64,000 bases of DNA from Shewanella khirikhana (GTDB taxonomy: Bacteria; Pseudomonadota; Gammaproteobacteria; Enterobacterales; Shewanellaceae). The notes beneath the pieces are model-generated. The model ran no database searches, was not told the DNA's origin, and saw only the letters and a list, made by a program, of their open reading frames with translations. A program made the translations under genes and the position numbers. Numbering within the stretch: position 1 is the stretch's first letter; each line of letters opens with the position of its first letter. The stretch is taken from positions 2,899,501-2,963,500 of the forward strand of contig NZ_CP020373.1 in assembly GCF_003957745.1 (NCBI RefSeq), given 5' to 3'. Below are positions 17,549 through 25,111 of the stretch, piece after piece.

Positions 17549-19276
17549 GTGAGTAATCAGACGCAAAGCGCGTCGGCTACAGCCGACGCCCAGAGCCCGG
17601 CCAAACACCTTGGCCGGGCCGATGACGCGCTGCTGCTTGGCATTATGGCGGCGCTCGCAGGCTGCGGCCTGATTTACGAGTATCTGCTGAGCCACTATGC
17701 CGGGCGCATCCTTGGCGCCATGGAAGCGGCCATCTATACCATGATTGGTCTGATGATTGTGGCCATGGGTGTGGGCGCCTTTGCCGCCAGAGCCATTCGC
17801 AATCCTTTCATTGGCTTTGCCCTGCTGGAACTGGCAGTAGCGCTGCTTGGGGCCGGCAGCGTACTGCTGTGCGCCGCAGCCATTGGCCTCACCCAAACCC
17901 TGCCACAACTGCTTGCCGATACCTTTGGCCTGCCGCCGGATCTGATGCCAAATGGCGGCCTGTTGGGCGCGCTGCAAAAAGCTGCCCAGTATCTGCCCTA
18001 TGTGGTAGGCACATTGCTGGGGCTGATGATTGGCATGGAAATTCCGCTGATTGCCCGGGTGCGTCAGGCGCTGTCAGATGAGCACCTGTTGCATAACGCC
18101 GGCACCATTTACGGCGCCGACTACATAGGTGCAGGCGCAGGCGCAGCCATCTGGGTCGGGCTGATGCTGGCAATGGATATTCAGCTAGCCGCAGCGCTCA
18201 CCGCCAGCGTTAACCTGTTGGCGGGCTTTGCCTTTATCTTCCGTTTCCGAGCGCGCCTGAAAGGGTTTGGCTGGCTGCTTGCCGGGCATATTCTGGCATC
18301 CTTTGCCTTAGTGCTGCTCGCGGTAAAAGGGCCGCCACTGGAGCAGGACTTCAATAATCTGCTCTACAAGGACAAGGTTATCTACACCGAGGCCACCCGC
18401 TTTCAGCAGTTGGTGTTTACTGAACGCCCACGGGGACAGGCAGAGCCTGTGTATGCTTTGTACCTCAATGGTCGCTTGCAGTTTTCCACCCAGGATGAGC
18501 ATATCTACCACGGCTTTTTGGTGTGGCCGCCAATGATGGCGGCGGCGCGTCAGCAGCGGATTTTGATTGTTGGCGGCGGTGACGGTCTGGCGGCACGGGA
18601 TGCTCTGCGCTGGAACCCGCAGGAAGTGGTATTGATGGATTTGGACGAACGGCTGGTGAAGCTGTTTCAATCGCCGCCGCAGACCATGCCAAGACGCCTG
18701 GCCGAGCGGCTACTCCGCCAGAATGCCAATGCCCTCAACGACCCGCGGGTGCGGCTTATCTTTGATGATGCCTTTAACGGCATCGACCGCCTGATTGCAG
18801 CCGGTGAACACTTCGATGTGATTTTGGTGGACTTGCCGGACCCCAATCATCCGGACTTATCCAAACTCTATTCAGATTTGTTTTATCGCAAACTCAAAGA
18901 AGTGCTCAGCCACGATGGCGCCATTGCCATTCAGTCCACCTCGCCATGGCACGCCACCCGCGCCTTTTTGAGCATTGGCAAAACCCTCGAATCGGCGGGT
19001 TTTAAGGTGGCAAGATATCATCAGAATGTGCCCAGCTTCGGCGAATGGGGCTGGACCCTGGGCACCCTCAATGGCTCACCAGAGCAGCGGATTCTGGACG
19101 GCACTGCACCGACTCACCCCTGGGTGAACAAAGAGATGATTGGCGCAGCCTTTGCCTTCCCGCCCGGGTTTCTGCTGCGCGAGCAAGAGGTGGACATCAA
19201 CCATTTCGGCACCCAGGTGATTTATCAATACCACCTGGAAGCCTGGAAAGAAGAGAGCGGTATCAACCTTTTTTAG
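17549..19276 (+). CDS. Membrane-fused spermidine-synthase-like aminopropyltransferase
   Basis: The 575-residue protein combines about seven N-terminal membrane helices (residues 30-265) with a C-terminal SpeE-like Rossmann domain. YKDKVIYTEATRFQQLVF (about 271-288) is the family's substrate-entry strand. ILIVGGGDGLAARDALR (about 337-353) is the decarboxylated-SAM binding loop. DVILVDLPDPNHPDLSKLYS carries the catalytic Asp region. Soluble spermidine synthases are about 290 residues, so the membrane half is the distinctive feature; such fusions are known in PspA/DUF350 neighbourhoods. The product may aminopropylate a membrane-associated or small-molecule acceptor rather than putrescine. The start is GTG at 17549, one base after the DUF350 stop. 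Confidence 0.82.
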   Translation: MSNQTQSASATADAQSPAKHLGRADDALLLGIMAALAGCGLIYEYLLSHYAGRILGAMEAAIYTMIGLMIVAMGVGAFAARAIRNPFIGFALLELAVALLGAGSVLLCAAAIGLTQTLPQLLADTFGLPPDLMPNGGLLGALQKAAQYLPYVVGTLLGLMIGMEIPLIARVRQALSDEHLLHNAGTIYGADYIGAGAGAAIWVGLMLAMDIQLAAALTASVNLLAGFAFIFRFRARLKGFGWLLAGHILASFALVLLAVKGPPLEQDFNNLLYKDKVIYTEATRFQQLVFTERPRGQAEPVYALYLNGRLQFSTQDEHIYHGFLVWPPMMAAARQQRILIVGGGDGLAARDALRWNPQEVVLMDLDERLVKLFQSPPQTMPRRLAERLLRQNANALNDPRVRLIFDDAFNGIDRLIAAGEHFDVILVDLPDPNHPDLSKLYSDLFYRKLKEVLSHDGAIAIQSTSPWHATRAFLSIGKTLESAGFKVARYHQNVPSFGEWGWTLGTLNGSPEQRILDGTAPTHPWVNKEMIGAAFAFPPGFLLREQEVDINHFGTQVIYQYHLEAWKEESGINLF

Positions 19277-19317
19277 GGACTCGCCAAGGCGGCGAAATTT
19301 CGGCCAAGATAACACTT

Positions 19318-19330
19318 GACATATTATGTC
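19318..19330. promoter_or_regulatory. Palindromic operator candidate, copy B (GACATATTATGTC)
   Basis: This copy is identical base for base to copy A at 15476 and overlaps the -35 hexamer in the same relative position. Both copies are perfect 6-1-6 palindromes. Confidence 0.7.
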
Positions 19331-19351
19331 CCGGTGTTATCTTGAAACACA

Positions 19352-19364
19352 GACATAATATGTC
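19352..19364. promoter_or_regulatory. Palindromic operator candidate, copy C (GACATAATATGTC)
   Basis: This is the same palindrome with the central base A instead of T (the reverse complement of copy B). It starts 34 bases after copy B, about three helical turns, so both would lie on nearly the same DNA face. Confidence 0.7.
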
Positions 19365-19377
19365 AGAGAGGACGACT

Positions 19378-19791
19378 ATGAATATCCACGCTATCGCCAA
19401 TCACCTTAACGGACTGGGTGACAACAGCCAGACCGGTTTCCGGTTTGACTGCTATCCCATCGAAGGTGACGTGGAGGTGTTGCAGGTCAATATCGTAGGA
19501 CGGGAGGAGATCCCGATTTTTGTGTCGGTTACCGATAACCAGGTGCTGTGCATCAGCTATCTGTGGGGCGAAGACGAAGTCAAACCCGAAACCCGTGCCG
19601 ATATGTTTGAAACCATGTTGGAGCTGAACATTCCCATGCCACTGTCGGCCTTTGCCAAAATCGACGACAAATATGTGGTGTATGGCGCACTGTCACTCAA
19701 ATCCAGCATGGCCGAAATCGAGCAGGAGCTCAGCGTCCTGTCCGATAACTGTCTCGAAGTTATTGCCGAAATGGCCGATTACCTGAACTAA
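19378..19791 (+). CDS. DUF2170 (YjfI-like) protein
   Basis: This 137-residue soluble acidic protein matches YjfI/DUF2170: an N-terminal helix, then EVLQVNIVGREEIPIFVSVTDNQVLCISYLW and ETMLELNIPMPLSAFAKIDDKYVVYGAL. The fold is thought to resemble secretion-chaperone-like adaptors. ATG at 19378 is chosen because of the preceding GAGAGGACGACT; the open frame extends upstream but that would cross the promoter. It is the first gene of the second unit, 11 bases before pspA. In E. coli the yjfI-yjfJ order is the same. It is probably a PspA partner or adaptor; function not established. Confidence 0.82.
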   Translation: MNIHAIANHLNGLGDNSQTGFRFDCYPIEGDVEVLQVNIVGREEIPIFVSVTDNQVLCISYLWGEDEVKPETRADMFETMLELNIPMPLSAFAKIDDKYVVYGALSLKSSMAEIEQELSVLSDNCLEVIAEMADYLN

Positions 19792-19802
19792 GGAGCTGCA
19801 TT

Positions 19803-20492
19803 ATGGGCATTCTCAACAAGATCCTGACCGCCTTTCGCGGTGGTGCCAACGAAGTAGGCCAAAGCATTGTCGACGCCAATGCCACACGCATTTTCGAGCA
19901 GGAAATCCGTGACGCCGAAAAACACCTGACCAAAGCCAAGCGCGACCTGACCGAAGTGATGGCCAAAGAAATGGCCGCCGCCCGCGAAGTGGATCGCCTC
20001 AAGCGCGCCATTAGCGAACACGAAGGCTATGCCACCCAGGCGCTGGAAAAAGGCAACGAAGCGCTGGCGCTGGAAGTGGCTGAGAAAATCGCCCAGCTGG
20101 AAATGGAGCTGGCCGAGCAGCAGTCTTCCAACGAAGCTTTCTCCAACAACGCCGCCAAGCTGAAAGACCTGGTGAAAAAGACCGAACGTCAGTTGGCCGA
20201 TTATCAGCGTCAGCTGTCGATGGTCAAAACCACCGAAAGCGTGCAGAAAGCCACGGCATCCATCACCGACTCCTTTGCTTCCAGCAACTCCAAGCTGCTG
20301 AATGCCAAAGAATCGCTTGAACGCATCAAGGCCCGTCAGCAGCAGTTTGACGACCGCATGAAGGCCGCTGAGACCCTGGAAGCCGAGGACAGCGACAAGT
20401 CGCTTGCCGCCAAACTGGCCGAAGCCGGCATTGGTGAGCAAAAGAGTGATGCCAACGCGGTACTCGAAAGACTCAAGTCCCGTAAGGGCTAA
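19803..20492 (+). CDS. PspA/IM30 (YjfJ-like) membrane-stress protein
   Basis: The 229-residue protein is predicted to be almost entirely coiled-coil helix. It opens with MGILNKILTAFRGGANEVGQ and continues with IFEQEIRDAEKHLTKAKRDLTEVMAKEM, which place it in the PspA/IM30 ESCRT-III-like superfamily. PspA proteins polymerise on damaged inner membranes and limit proton leak. This copy sits with DUF2170/DUF2491 genes and not with pspBC, so it belongs to the YjfJ branch and lacks the usual PspF-linked control. A stem-loop at 20520-20545 follows its stop. Confidence 0.87.
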   Translation: MGILNKILTAFRGGANEVGQSIVDANATRIFEQEIRDAEKHLTKAKRDLTEVMAKEMAAAREVDRLKRAISEHEGYATQALEKGNEALALEVAEKIAQLEMELAEQQSSNEAFSNNAAKLKDLVKKTERQLADYQRQLSMVKTTESVQKATASITDSFASSNSKLLNAKESLERIKARQQQFDDRMKAAETLEAEDSDKSLAAKLAEAGIGEQKSDANAVLERLKSRKG

Positions 20493-20519
20493 CCGGACAA
20501 TTATAACAGCGTCACCACT

Positions 20520-20545
20520 GGCCGAACGTTACCCAACGCTCGGCC
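20520..20545 (+). promoter_or_regulatory. Intercistronic stem-loop after the pspA-like gene
   Basis: GGCCGAACGTT pairs with AACGCTCGGCC (one mismatch) around an ACCC loop. It is followed only by TTTAC, so termination would be partial. It may reduce expression of the downstream genes relative to PspA or protect the pspA message. Confidence 0.5.
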
Positions 20546-20575
20546 TTTACTGCATTTCAAGGGGAGTAAGAGTTT

Positions 20576-20815
20576 ATGTTCTCAACGACCTTAATCGGGC
20601 AGATAATGGCGTTCGGCGTATTTTCATTGTTTGTATGGGGAATCTATTCCTGGAGCTATTCTCTGGGAAAGCGCAAAACCTCAACGCCCAGAAAAACCGC
20701 TGTTATCGCGACCTGCTTACTCGCTTTACCTCCAGTATTGTTTCTCTATCTCTTATTGTTGAGTCTTAAGCCTGACTATGAAAATCAAACCGCTGACGCG
20801 GGAGAGCAAGCATGA
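20576..20815 (+). CDS. Small two-helix membrane protein in the PspA-like cluster
   Basis: The 79-residue protein has two hydrophobic segments (about 8-28 and 42-63) joined by a basic loop (GKRKTSTPRK), with a short acidic tail. No family is recognised. ATG at 20576 follows GGGGAGTAAGAG. Its stop overlaps the start of the DUF2491 gene by four bases. By position and topology it could be a membrane docking partner for PspA, analogous to PspB/C, but there is no sequence similarity that I can see. Confidence 0.65.
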   Translation: MFSTTLIGQIMAFGVFSLFVWGIYSWSYSLGKRKTSTPRKTAVIATCLLALPPVLFLYLLLLSLKPDYENQTADAGEQA

Positions 20816-21459
20816 GTTTTTTTAAAAGCCTCTTCGGTGACAAGTCCGTCCCTCCCAGAGTAATCAAGCACCCCAAAGAGTTGACAAAAGGCGATATCAT
20901 CAGCCTGGACAATGACTTTGGTTTGCCTGCGCAGCTTCGTGGTCAGTCGCTGGAAGTCATTGCCATCAACACCTACGAGTTTGAGCGCAGCCAGGAAATC
21001 GAGTGGCAACTTAAGGGCGCTGGCGGCGATACCCTGTTTATGACCCTGGTTGATGACGATGAACCCCATGTACATTTCAGCCTCAAAATCAGCCGCCCCG
21101 AAGTGGAATCCCTGTTTGGACTCGACGCCTTTGGTGAGATTTTTGACGAAGACAGCCAAGCGAGTCTCACCGTCCAAACCGTTCCGCAGAGGCTTGAGCA
21201 GTGGCTTGGAAATCAATACCATGAAGTGAGCTTCGCCTTGTTTGGCTATTTTCACCGCGAGGATTATCGCGGCCTCAAACCGCCCCAGGATGCCAATGGC
21301 GCCACCGGCGAGCCCTTTGAGCGTTACGAGCTGGAAGACGACGGCGAACAATTCAGCCTCGAAGTGGAAGTGTTTGAAGGCGGCGAAACGGATGTTCTCG
21401 TCGGCCTGACAAAACCGCTCAGCCTTATTCGCGAGTACTGGCCAGGAAATCACCCATGA
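20812..21459 (+). CDS. DUF2491 (YjfK-like) protein
   Basis: The 215-residue soluble acidic protein corresponds to YjfK/DUF2491: an N-terminal FFKSLFGDKSVPPRVI, a beta-rich core (LRGQSLEVIAINTYEFERSQEIEW) and FALFGYFHREDYRGL. The family is uncharacterised and is found beside YjfI/YjfJ. It overlaps both flanking genes by four bases, so it is tightly coupled within the operon. Confidence 0.8.
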   Translation: MSFFKSLFGDKSVPPRVIKHPKELTKGDIISLDNDFGLPAQLRGQSLEVIAINTYEFERSQEIEWQLKGAGGDTLFMTLVDDDEPHVHFSLKISRPEVESLFGLDAFGEIFDEDSQASLTVQTVPQRLEQWLGNQYHEVSFALFGYFHREDYRGLKPPQDANGATGEPFERYELEDDGEQFSLEVEVFEGGETDVLVGLTKPLSLIREYWPGNHP

Positions 21460-21785
21460 CCAAGACCAAACACCCGCTGCCGGAAACCTGGCTGCAAAAC
21501 CAAAAGGCCGCCAAGGCGACCCAAGTGGCCTTTGATTTGGATGAAAAGTTCCAATACGAAATCCGTAAGGCAGCACTGGATGCCAACCGCAGCCCCTCGG
21601 ATCAAATTCGCGCCATTCTGGGGCTGCCGGTGGCCAAGCGCCCTACCCGGCCCAGACTGACTGTATCTTTGAGCCCTGAGGATTATGTGGCACTGGCCGA
21701 GAAATACGGCCTCAGCGCCGATGCACAGCTTGAGATAAAAAAACGGGTACTGGAAGACCTGGTTCAGTTCGTTTCCGAGGACTGA
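21456..21785 (+). CDS. Small protein with two ribbon-helix-helix-like segments, candidate operon regulator
   Basis: The 109-residue protein shows two similar strand-helix-helix patterns. The first runs about 24-57 (TQVAFDLDEKFQYEIRKAA, then NRSPSDQIRAILGL). The second runs about 66-103 (RLTVSLSPEDYVALAEKYG, then ADAQLEIKKRVLEDL). Each has the alternating polar/hydrophobic strand followed by two helices expected of MetJ/Arc-type DNA-binding proteins. It is encoded by the penultimate gene of the cluster and overlaps the DUF2491 gene by four bases. Because such proteins bind short palindromes as dimers, it is a natural candidate for the GACATAWTATGTC sites. The fold is my reading of pattern, not a database match. 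Confidence 0.55.
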   Translation: MTKTKHPLPETWLQNQKAAKATQVAFDLDEKFQYEIRKAALDANRSPSDQIRAILGLPVAKRPTRPRLTVSLSPEDYVALAEKYGLSADAQLEIKKRVLEDLVQFVSED

Positions 21786-21816
21786 ACACACCATCACCAT
21801 GACTTGGGGGAGTCAG

Positions 21817-22638
21817 ATGTCTGAACCAACACACGGCCACGTGAAACGCATCAAGGCGCCAGCGCCCATTGAACTGGCGATGATGCTGCTGTCACTGCTG
21901 GCCGTTATCGTGGTGCTGGTCATGACCTTTGGTCGGCTCGATGAAGAAACCTACCGACTGCTGTTTATGATAGACACCGGGATTTGCAGCATCTTTATGC
22001 TGAACTTCTTCACCGGTCTGTTCCGCGCCAAAGACAAGCTGTTTTTTATCCGCCATCACTGGATTGATTTTGTCGCCAGTATTCCCGCGATTGAAGCGCT
22101 GCGCTTTGCCAGGCTATTCCAGATTTTGCGGGTTGTCCGGCTGATCCGAATGAGCCGCTCGCTGCTGTCGCAGGTATTGCGTCAGCGCAAACAAGCCACC
22201 CTCGCCAGCCTGTTGGTGGCCCTGGTCACCATACTCACCCTGTCATCGGTGGCGATTTTGCTGGTTGAATCCCCCGCCGAGGGCTCCAACATCCTCACCG
22301 CCGAGCAAGCCATCTGGTGGGCCATGGTCACGATTTCCACCGTGGGCTACGGCGACCATTACCCGGTGACCACCGCTGGCCACATCGTCGGCTCCATGGT
22401 GATTGTCTGCGGCGTCAGCTTCTTCGGTATCATCTCGGGTTATATGGCCTCTGTGTTTGTAGCGCCGGACGAGGAAGAGCGTCAGGAAGCTCACGCCGAG
22501 AACCTGCGTCACGATATGGAGCAGGCGCTGAAACGTATGGAAGAAAATCAGGCAATTATGCTAAGGGAAATGGCGGCGCTGCGCCGGGCACTGAAAGATG
22601 CACAGGCCGATGACGATGACGAACCGCAAACGCCCTGA
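21817..22638 (+). CDS. Voltage-gated-like potassium channel
   Basis: The 273-residue protein has six membrane helices of the Kv type. An S4-like helix carries spaced Arg residues (RFARLFQILRVVRLIRMSR, about 90-108). The pore has the selectivity filter TVGYGD (about 176-181), diagnostic for K+. The C-terminal 55 residues are an acidic coiled coil with no RCK/TrkA domain, so gating is probably by voltage or membrane state. The ATG at 21817 is chosen for the GGGGGAG upstream; ATG at 21799 is also in frame. It is the last gene of the PspA-like cluster and is followed by a terminator. A channel linked to a membrane-damage protein suggests control of membrane potential. Confidence 0.82.
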   Translation: MSEPTHGHVKRIKAPAPIELAMMLLSLLAVIVVLVMTFGRLDEETYRLLFMIDTGICSIFMLNFFTGLFRAKDKLFFIRHHWIDFVASIPAIEALRFARLFQILRVVRLIRMSRSLLSQVLRQRKQATLASLLVALVTILTLSSVAILLVESPAEGSNILTAEQAIWWAMVTISTVGYGDHYPVTTAGHIVGSMVIVCGVSFFGIISGYMASVFVAPDEEERQEAHAENLRHDMEQALKRMEENQAIMLREMAALRRALKDAQADDDDEPQTP

Positions 22639-22652
22639 TCTGCACTAATAAT

Positions 22653-22686
22653 AAAGCCCGCCGAAATTAGGCGGGCTTTGTTTTTA
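22653..22686. terminator. Bidirectional terminator between the K+ channel and CYTH genes
   Basis: AAAGCCCGCC pairs with GGCGGGCTTT around GAAATTA and is followed by GTTTTT. The A-rich left flank lets it also serve the convergent CYTH gene. Confidence 0.85.
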
Positions 22687-22717
22687 AGCACTTTACCGGG
22701 TTAGCCAGCTGCTGTGC

Positions 22718-24181
22718 TTAACGCCAATAGGGCGACTGCGCCAGCGCACTCTTATGGCTCTGCTCAAGGGCATGCATCAAACTCAGCGCCTTGTCTTCGA
22801 GCCAGTCCTGCATTTCGGCATCGGGGCCCGCCATATCGCCAAGAAGCACATAGGCGCGCAGTGCATCTATGCCCCGGCGCAGATCCTGCCATGGCGCGCG
22901 GTACTGCCTGCGGGCATCGGCGCTGTAGAGCTCGCCGTAGGCAAGACCAACCAGCAGCGCATCATCAAGCGCAGCGCCCAGCGCCAAAAAGTCAGTGGTG
23001 GACGGTTTGGTGGGCATCAGTTGCTGAATGCCCTCCCACGAGACCTGTTGCAGCTGATCCGCCACCTGTTTGAGCGCCATTTGATTTTCAACCGGCTTGC
23101 CAAACAGCAAGGTCACCAGCTCGAGCTGCACCTTACCATAGGCCGGCAGGCGCCACAGCGACTCCAGCCTGGCCTGGACACTCTCCTGAGCCATCCAGTT
23201 TTGCGCTTCGGTTTGCCAGCGCTGCGCATCGGGACGACGACCAAACAGGGAATCACGGTTTTCGGCAATGGCCGAGAGCGCTACGGCATCATCCACAAAG
23301 GCAAGTGCGCGGCGAACCTGACCAAAGCCGCTTTTCAGGCTGTCACTCAAGGCACCAAATTGGCGGCAACCGGCCTCCAGCAAACCAATGCAGGTGCGCA
23401 GCCTTGCCCACAGCGGCGCCGCACTTTGCGGATCGGCAGCCGATTGAGCTATGGCATCTTCCAGCAGTTGCCAACGCTCAAGCGCGGTTTCAAGCGTTGC
23501 CGCAAAAGCCTGGGCCGCGTGGCAATCCGGCGGCAGCGGCACAGTATCGAGCTGCGCCAGTATGGGTTTGGCACCCAGTCCGGCCAAACGGTAGCCACGC
23601 TGCGCCTTACTGGCCTTACCCAGTCGCAGCGGCACCCTGGCCATCAGTTTTTCAGCCAACGTCAGCAGATCGGCGGCCTGACCTGACATGAGTTCAAATT
23701 CGAGCTCGCATAAGGACTCTTCACGATTCCCACTGCGAATAATGCCTTCATCGAGGGCAATCTCGACTTGGCTTGCCCCCTCGGTCACCAGCCAGGTGAG
23801 ACGGCGAAAGTCGGTGTGAAAGACGCAATTGAGCTTGGCCTGGGTATCGGCAAGGTCTGCGCCCTCAGGCCAGATATGAGCCGGAAACAGCGTAAGATCC
23901 GGGTTATCTGCGTCGATATCGACATTATATTCGGGACGGCTGTGAATGCCGCCGACCACTTTTCCGGCCGTTTTGATGGTTTGCTCCCGCTTGCCGTTTC
24001 GGCCGCGGACCCGCAATCCCATGTCCCAGCTGCGCAGTTGCAGTGCGTCTGTATCGAAATAACCATTACTGAGCATGACATCTGTCTGAAAAGTCTCTAC
24101 AAACAGGTGATTGATCTCAGTAATGAGGGTATCTTTAAATTCAGGAAGGAAAAAAAGCTTGAGTTCTATCTCGGCATCCAT
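22718..24181 (-). CDS. CYTH-CHAD inorganic triphosphatase
   Basis: The 487-residue protein starts with the CYTH signature EIELK (4-8). Alternating charged strands (GMGLRVRGRNGKREQTIKTAG and CELEFELMSG) form the triphosphate tunnel. The C-terminal half (about 215-487) is helical with scattered His/Arg, the CHAD domain that binds polyphosphate. The order matches E. coli YgiF, which hydrolyses inorganic triphosphate with Mg2+. It is divergent from the DUF47-Pit phosphate operon, and a Pho box lies between them, which fits a phosphate theme. Confidence 0.85.
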   Translation of the reverse strand: MDAEIELKLFFLPEFKDTLITEINHLFVETFQTDVMLSNGYFDTDALQLRSWDMGLRVRGRNGKREQTIKTAGKVVGGIHSRPEYNVDIDADNPDLTLFPAHIWPEGADLADTQAKLNCVFHTDFRRLTWLVTEGASQVEIALDEGIIRSGNREESLCELEFELMSGQAADLLTLAEKLMARVPLRLGKASKAQRGYRLAGLGAKPILAQLDTVPLPPDCHAAQAFAATLETALERWQLLEDAIAQSAADPQSAAPLWARLRTCIGLLEAGCRQFGALSDSLKSGFGQVRRALAFVDDAVALSAIAENRDSLFGRRPDAQRWQTEAQNWMAQESVQARLESLWRLPAYGKVQLELVTLLFGKPVENQMALKQVADQLQQVSWEGIQQLMPTKPSTTDFLALGAALDDALLVGLAYGELYSADARRQYRAPWQDLRRGIDALRAYVLLGDMAGPDAEMQDWLEDKALSLMHALEQSHKSALAQSPYWR

Positions 24182-24239
24182 GGGGTCAAGGCCTTACTGC
24201 GTCATCAAAAATTCATCGAACTGACACCTTGGCGTCATA

Positions 24240-24273
24240 ATGTCACATAGCTGTCATAATTCGTCAGTATGAT
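24240..24273 (+). promoter_or_regulatory. Pho box and -10 element upstream of the DUF47-pit operon
   Basis: Two 7-bp direct repeats, ATGTCAC and CTGTCAT, spaced by ATAG (24240-24257) match the PhoB consensus (CTGTCAT, 4-bp gap, CTGTCAT) closely. Exactly 10 bases further lies TATGAT (24268-24273), a good -10. In PhoB-activated promoters the Pho box replaces the -35 at just this distance. A further half-site-like CGTCAGT partly overlaps the spacer. Confidence 0.65.
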
Positions 24274-24415
24274 TTGCGCCGCGGGTTAGGTTATAACCCG
24301 ATAGTATAAAGACTGACGTTTTTTAGGTAAAAACACAGTTTCAATACGGGGACGCATGAGTTACCATGCGCCCGCAATTTTCCAATAGTGGAATAACCTA
24401 CATAGGTAAACGGCT

Positions 24416-25096
24416 ATGCCAGTAAACTCCATTTTGGGCGTGTTTGCAAAATCGCCAATCAAGCCTCTGCAAGAGCACATCGACAAAGTGCACGAGTGTG
24501 CCAATATCCTGGTTCCCTTCTTTGAAGCCACAACCTCAGGCGACTGGGATAAAGCAACCGAACTTCGCAAGCAAATCAACAAGGCAGAAAAAGAAGCGGA
24601 CGCATTGAAGCGTGAAATCCGTCTGACCTTGCCTGGCGGTCTGTTCATGCCCGTTGAACGAACCGATCTGCTGGAGCTTTTGACCCAGCAAGACAAGATT
24701 GCCAATAAAACAAAAGACATCTCTGGTCGTATTATCGGCCGCAATCTGGTTATCCCTGCCCCGATCCAGGAACCTTTTATGGCCTACCTCAAGCGTTGTC
24801 TGGACGCGGTAGCTCTGGCCAAAGAAGCCATCAACGAACTCGACGAACTGCTTGAAGCCGGTTTCCGTGGTCGTGAAGTGGCCCTGGTTGAGAAGATGGT
24901 CCGTGAACTCGATGCTATCGAAGAAGACACTGACGATCTGCAAATCGCCGTCCGCCGCGGCCTGTATGCCATCGAAGAAGGCATGAGCGCCGTTGACGTG
25001 ATGTTCCTCTATAAAATCATCGAATGGGTTGGCGATCTGGCTGACCTGGCCGAGCGAGTCGGTTCCCGTTTAGAGCTGATGTTGGCTCGCGTATAA
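24416..25096 (+). CDS. DUF47/TIGR00153 PhoU-like phosphate-transport accessory protein
   Basis: The 226-residue all-helical protein belongs to the PhoU-like DUF47 family, with NSILGVFAKSPIKPLQEHIDKV at the start, ETIDR-like metal-binding acidic clusters (ELDAIEEDTDDLQ) and KIIEWVGDLADLAERVGSRLE at the end. Such proteins are encoded directly before Pit transporters and are thought to restrain or tune phosphate uptake. The pit gene follows after 15 bases. The 234-bp upstream gap contains the Pho box and a hairpin around 24281-24301. Confidence 0.88.
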   Translation: MPVNSILGVFAKSPIKPLQEHIDKVHECANILVPFFEATTSGDWDKATELRKQINKAEKEADALKREIRLTLPGGLFMPVERTDLLELLTQQDKIANKTKDISGRIIGRNLVIPAPIQEPFMAYLKRCLDAVALAKEAINELDELLEAGFRGREVALVEKMVRELDAIEEDTDDLQIAVRRGLYAIEEGMSAVDVMFLYKIIEWVGDLADLAERVGSRLELMLARV

Positions 25097-25111
25097 CGAA
25101 GGTTTTCTATT

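Larger units (their letters stand above)
19277..19377 (+). promoter_or_regulatory. Promoter of the DUF2170-PspA unit with two overlapping palindromes
   Basis: TTGACA (19316-19321), a 16-base spacer and TATCTT (19338-19343) make a reasonable sigma-70 promoter, predicting a start near 19350. One palindrome overlaps the -35 (19318-19330) and a second lies just past the predicted start (19352-19364). A repressor bound at both would block the promoter. The gene's ribosome-binding site, AGAGAGGAC, follows immediately. Confidence 0.6.

Noticed and set aside
22754..23686. 310-codon open frame opposite the CYTH/CHAD gene
   Set aside because: The CYTH signature and CHAD region on the minus strand explain the interval; the plus frame is rich in His, Gln and Arg without domain features.
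23920..23945. Fourth copy of the GACATA palindrome
   Set aside because: GACATTATATTC inside the CYTH gene keeps only one arm and is in coding sequence.
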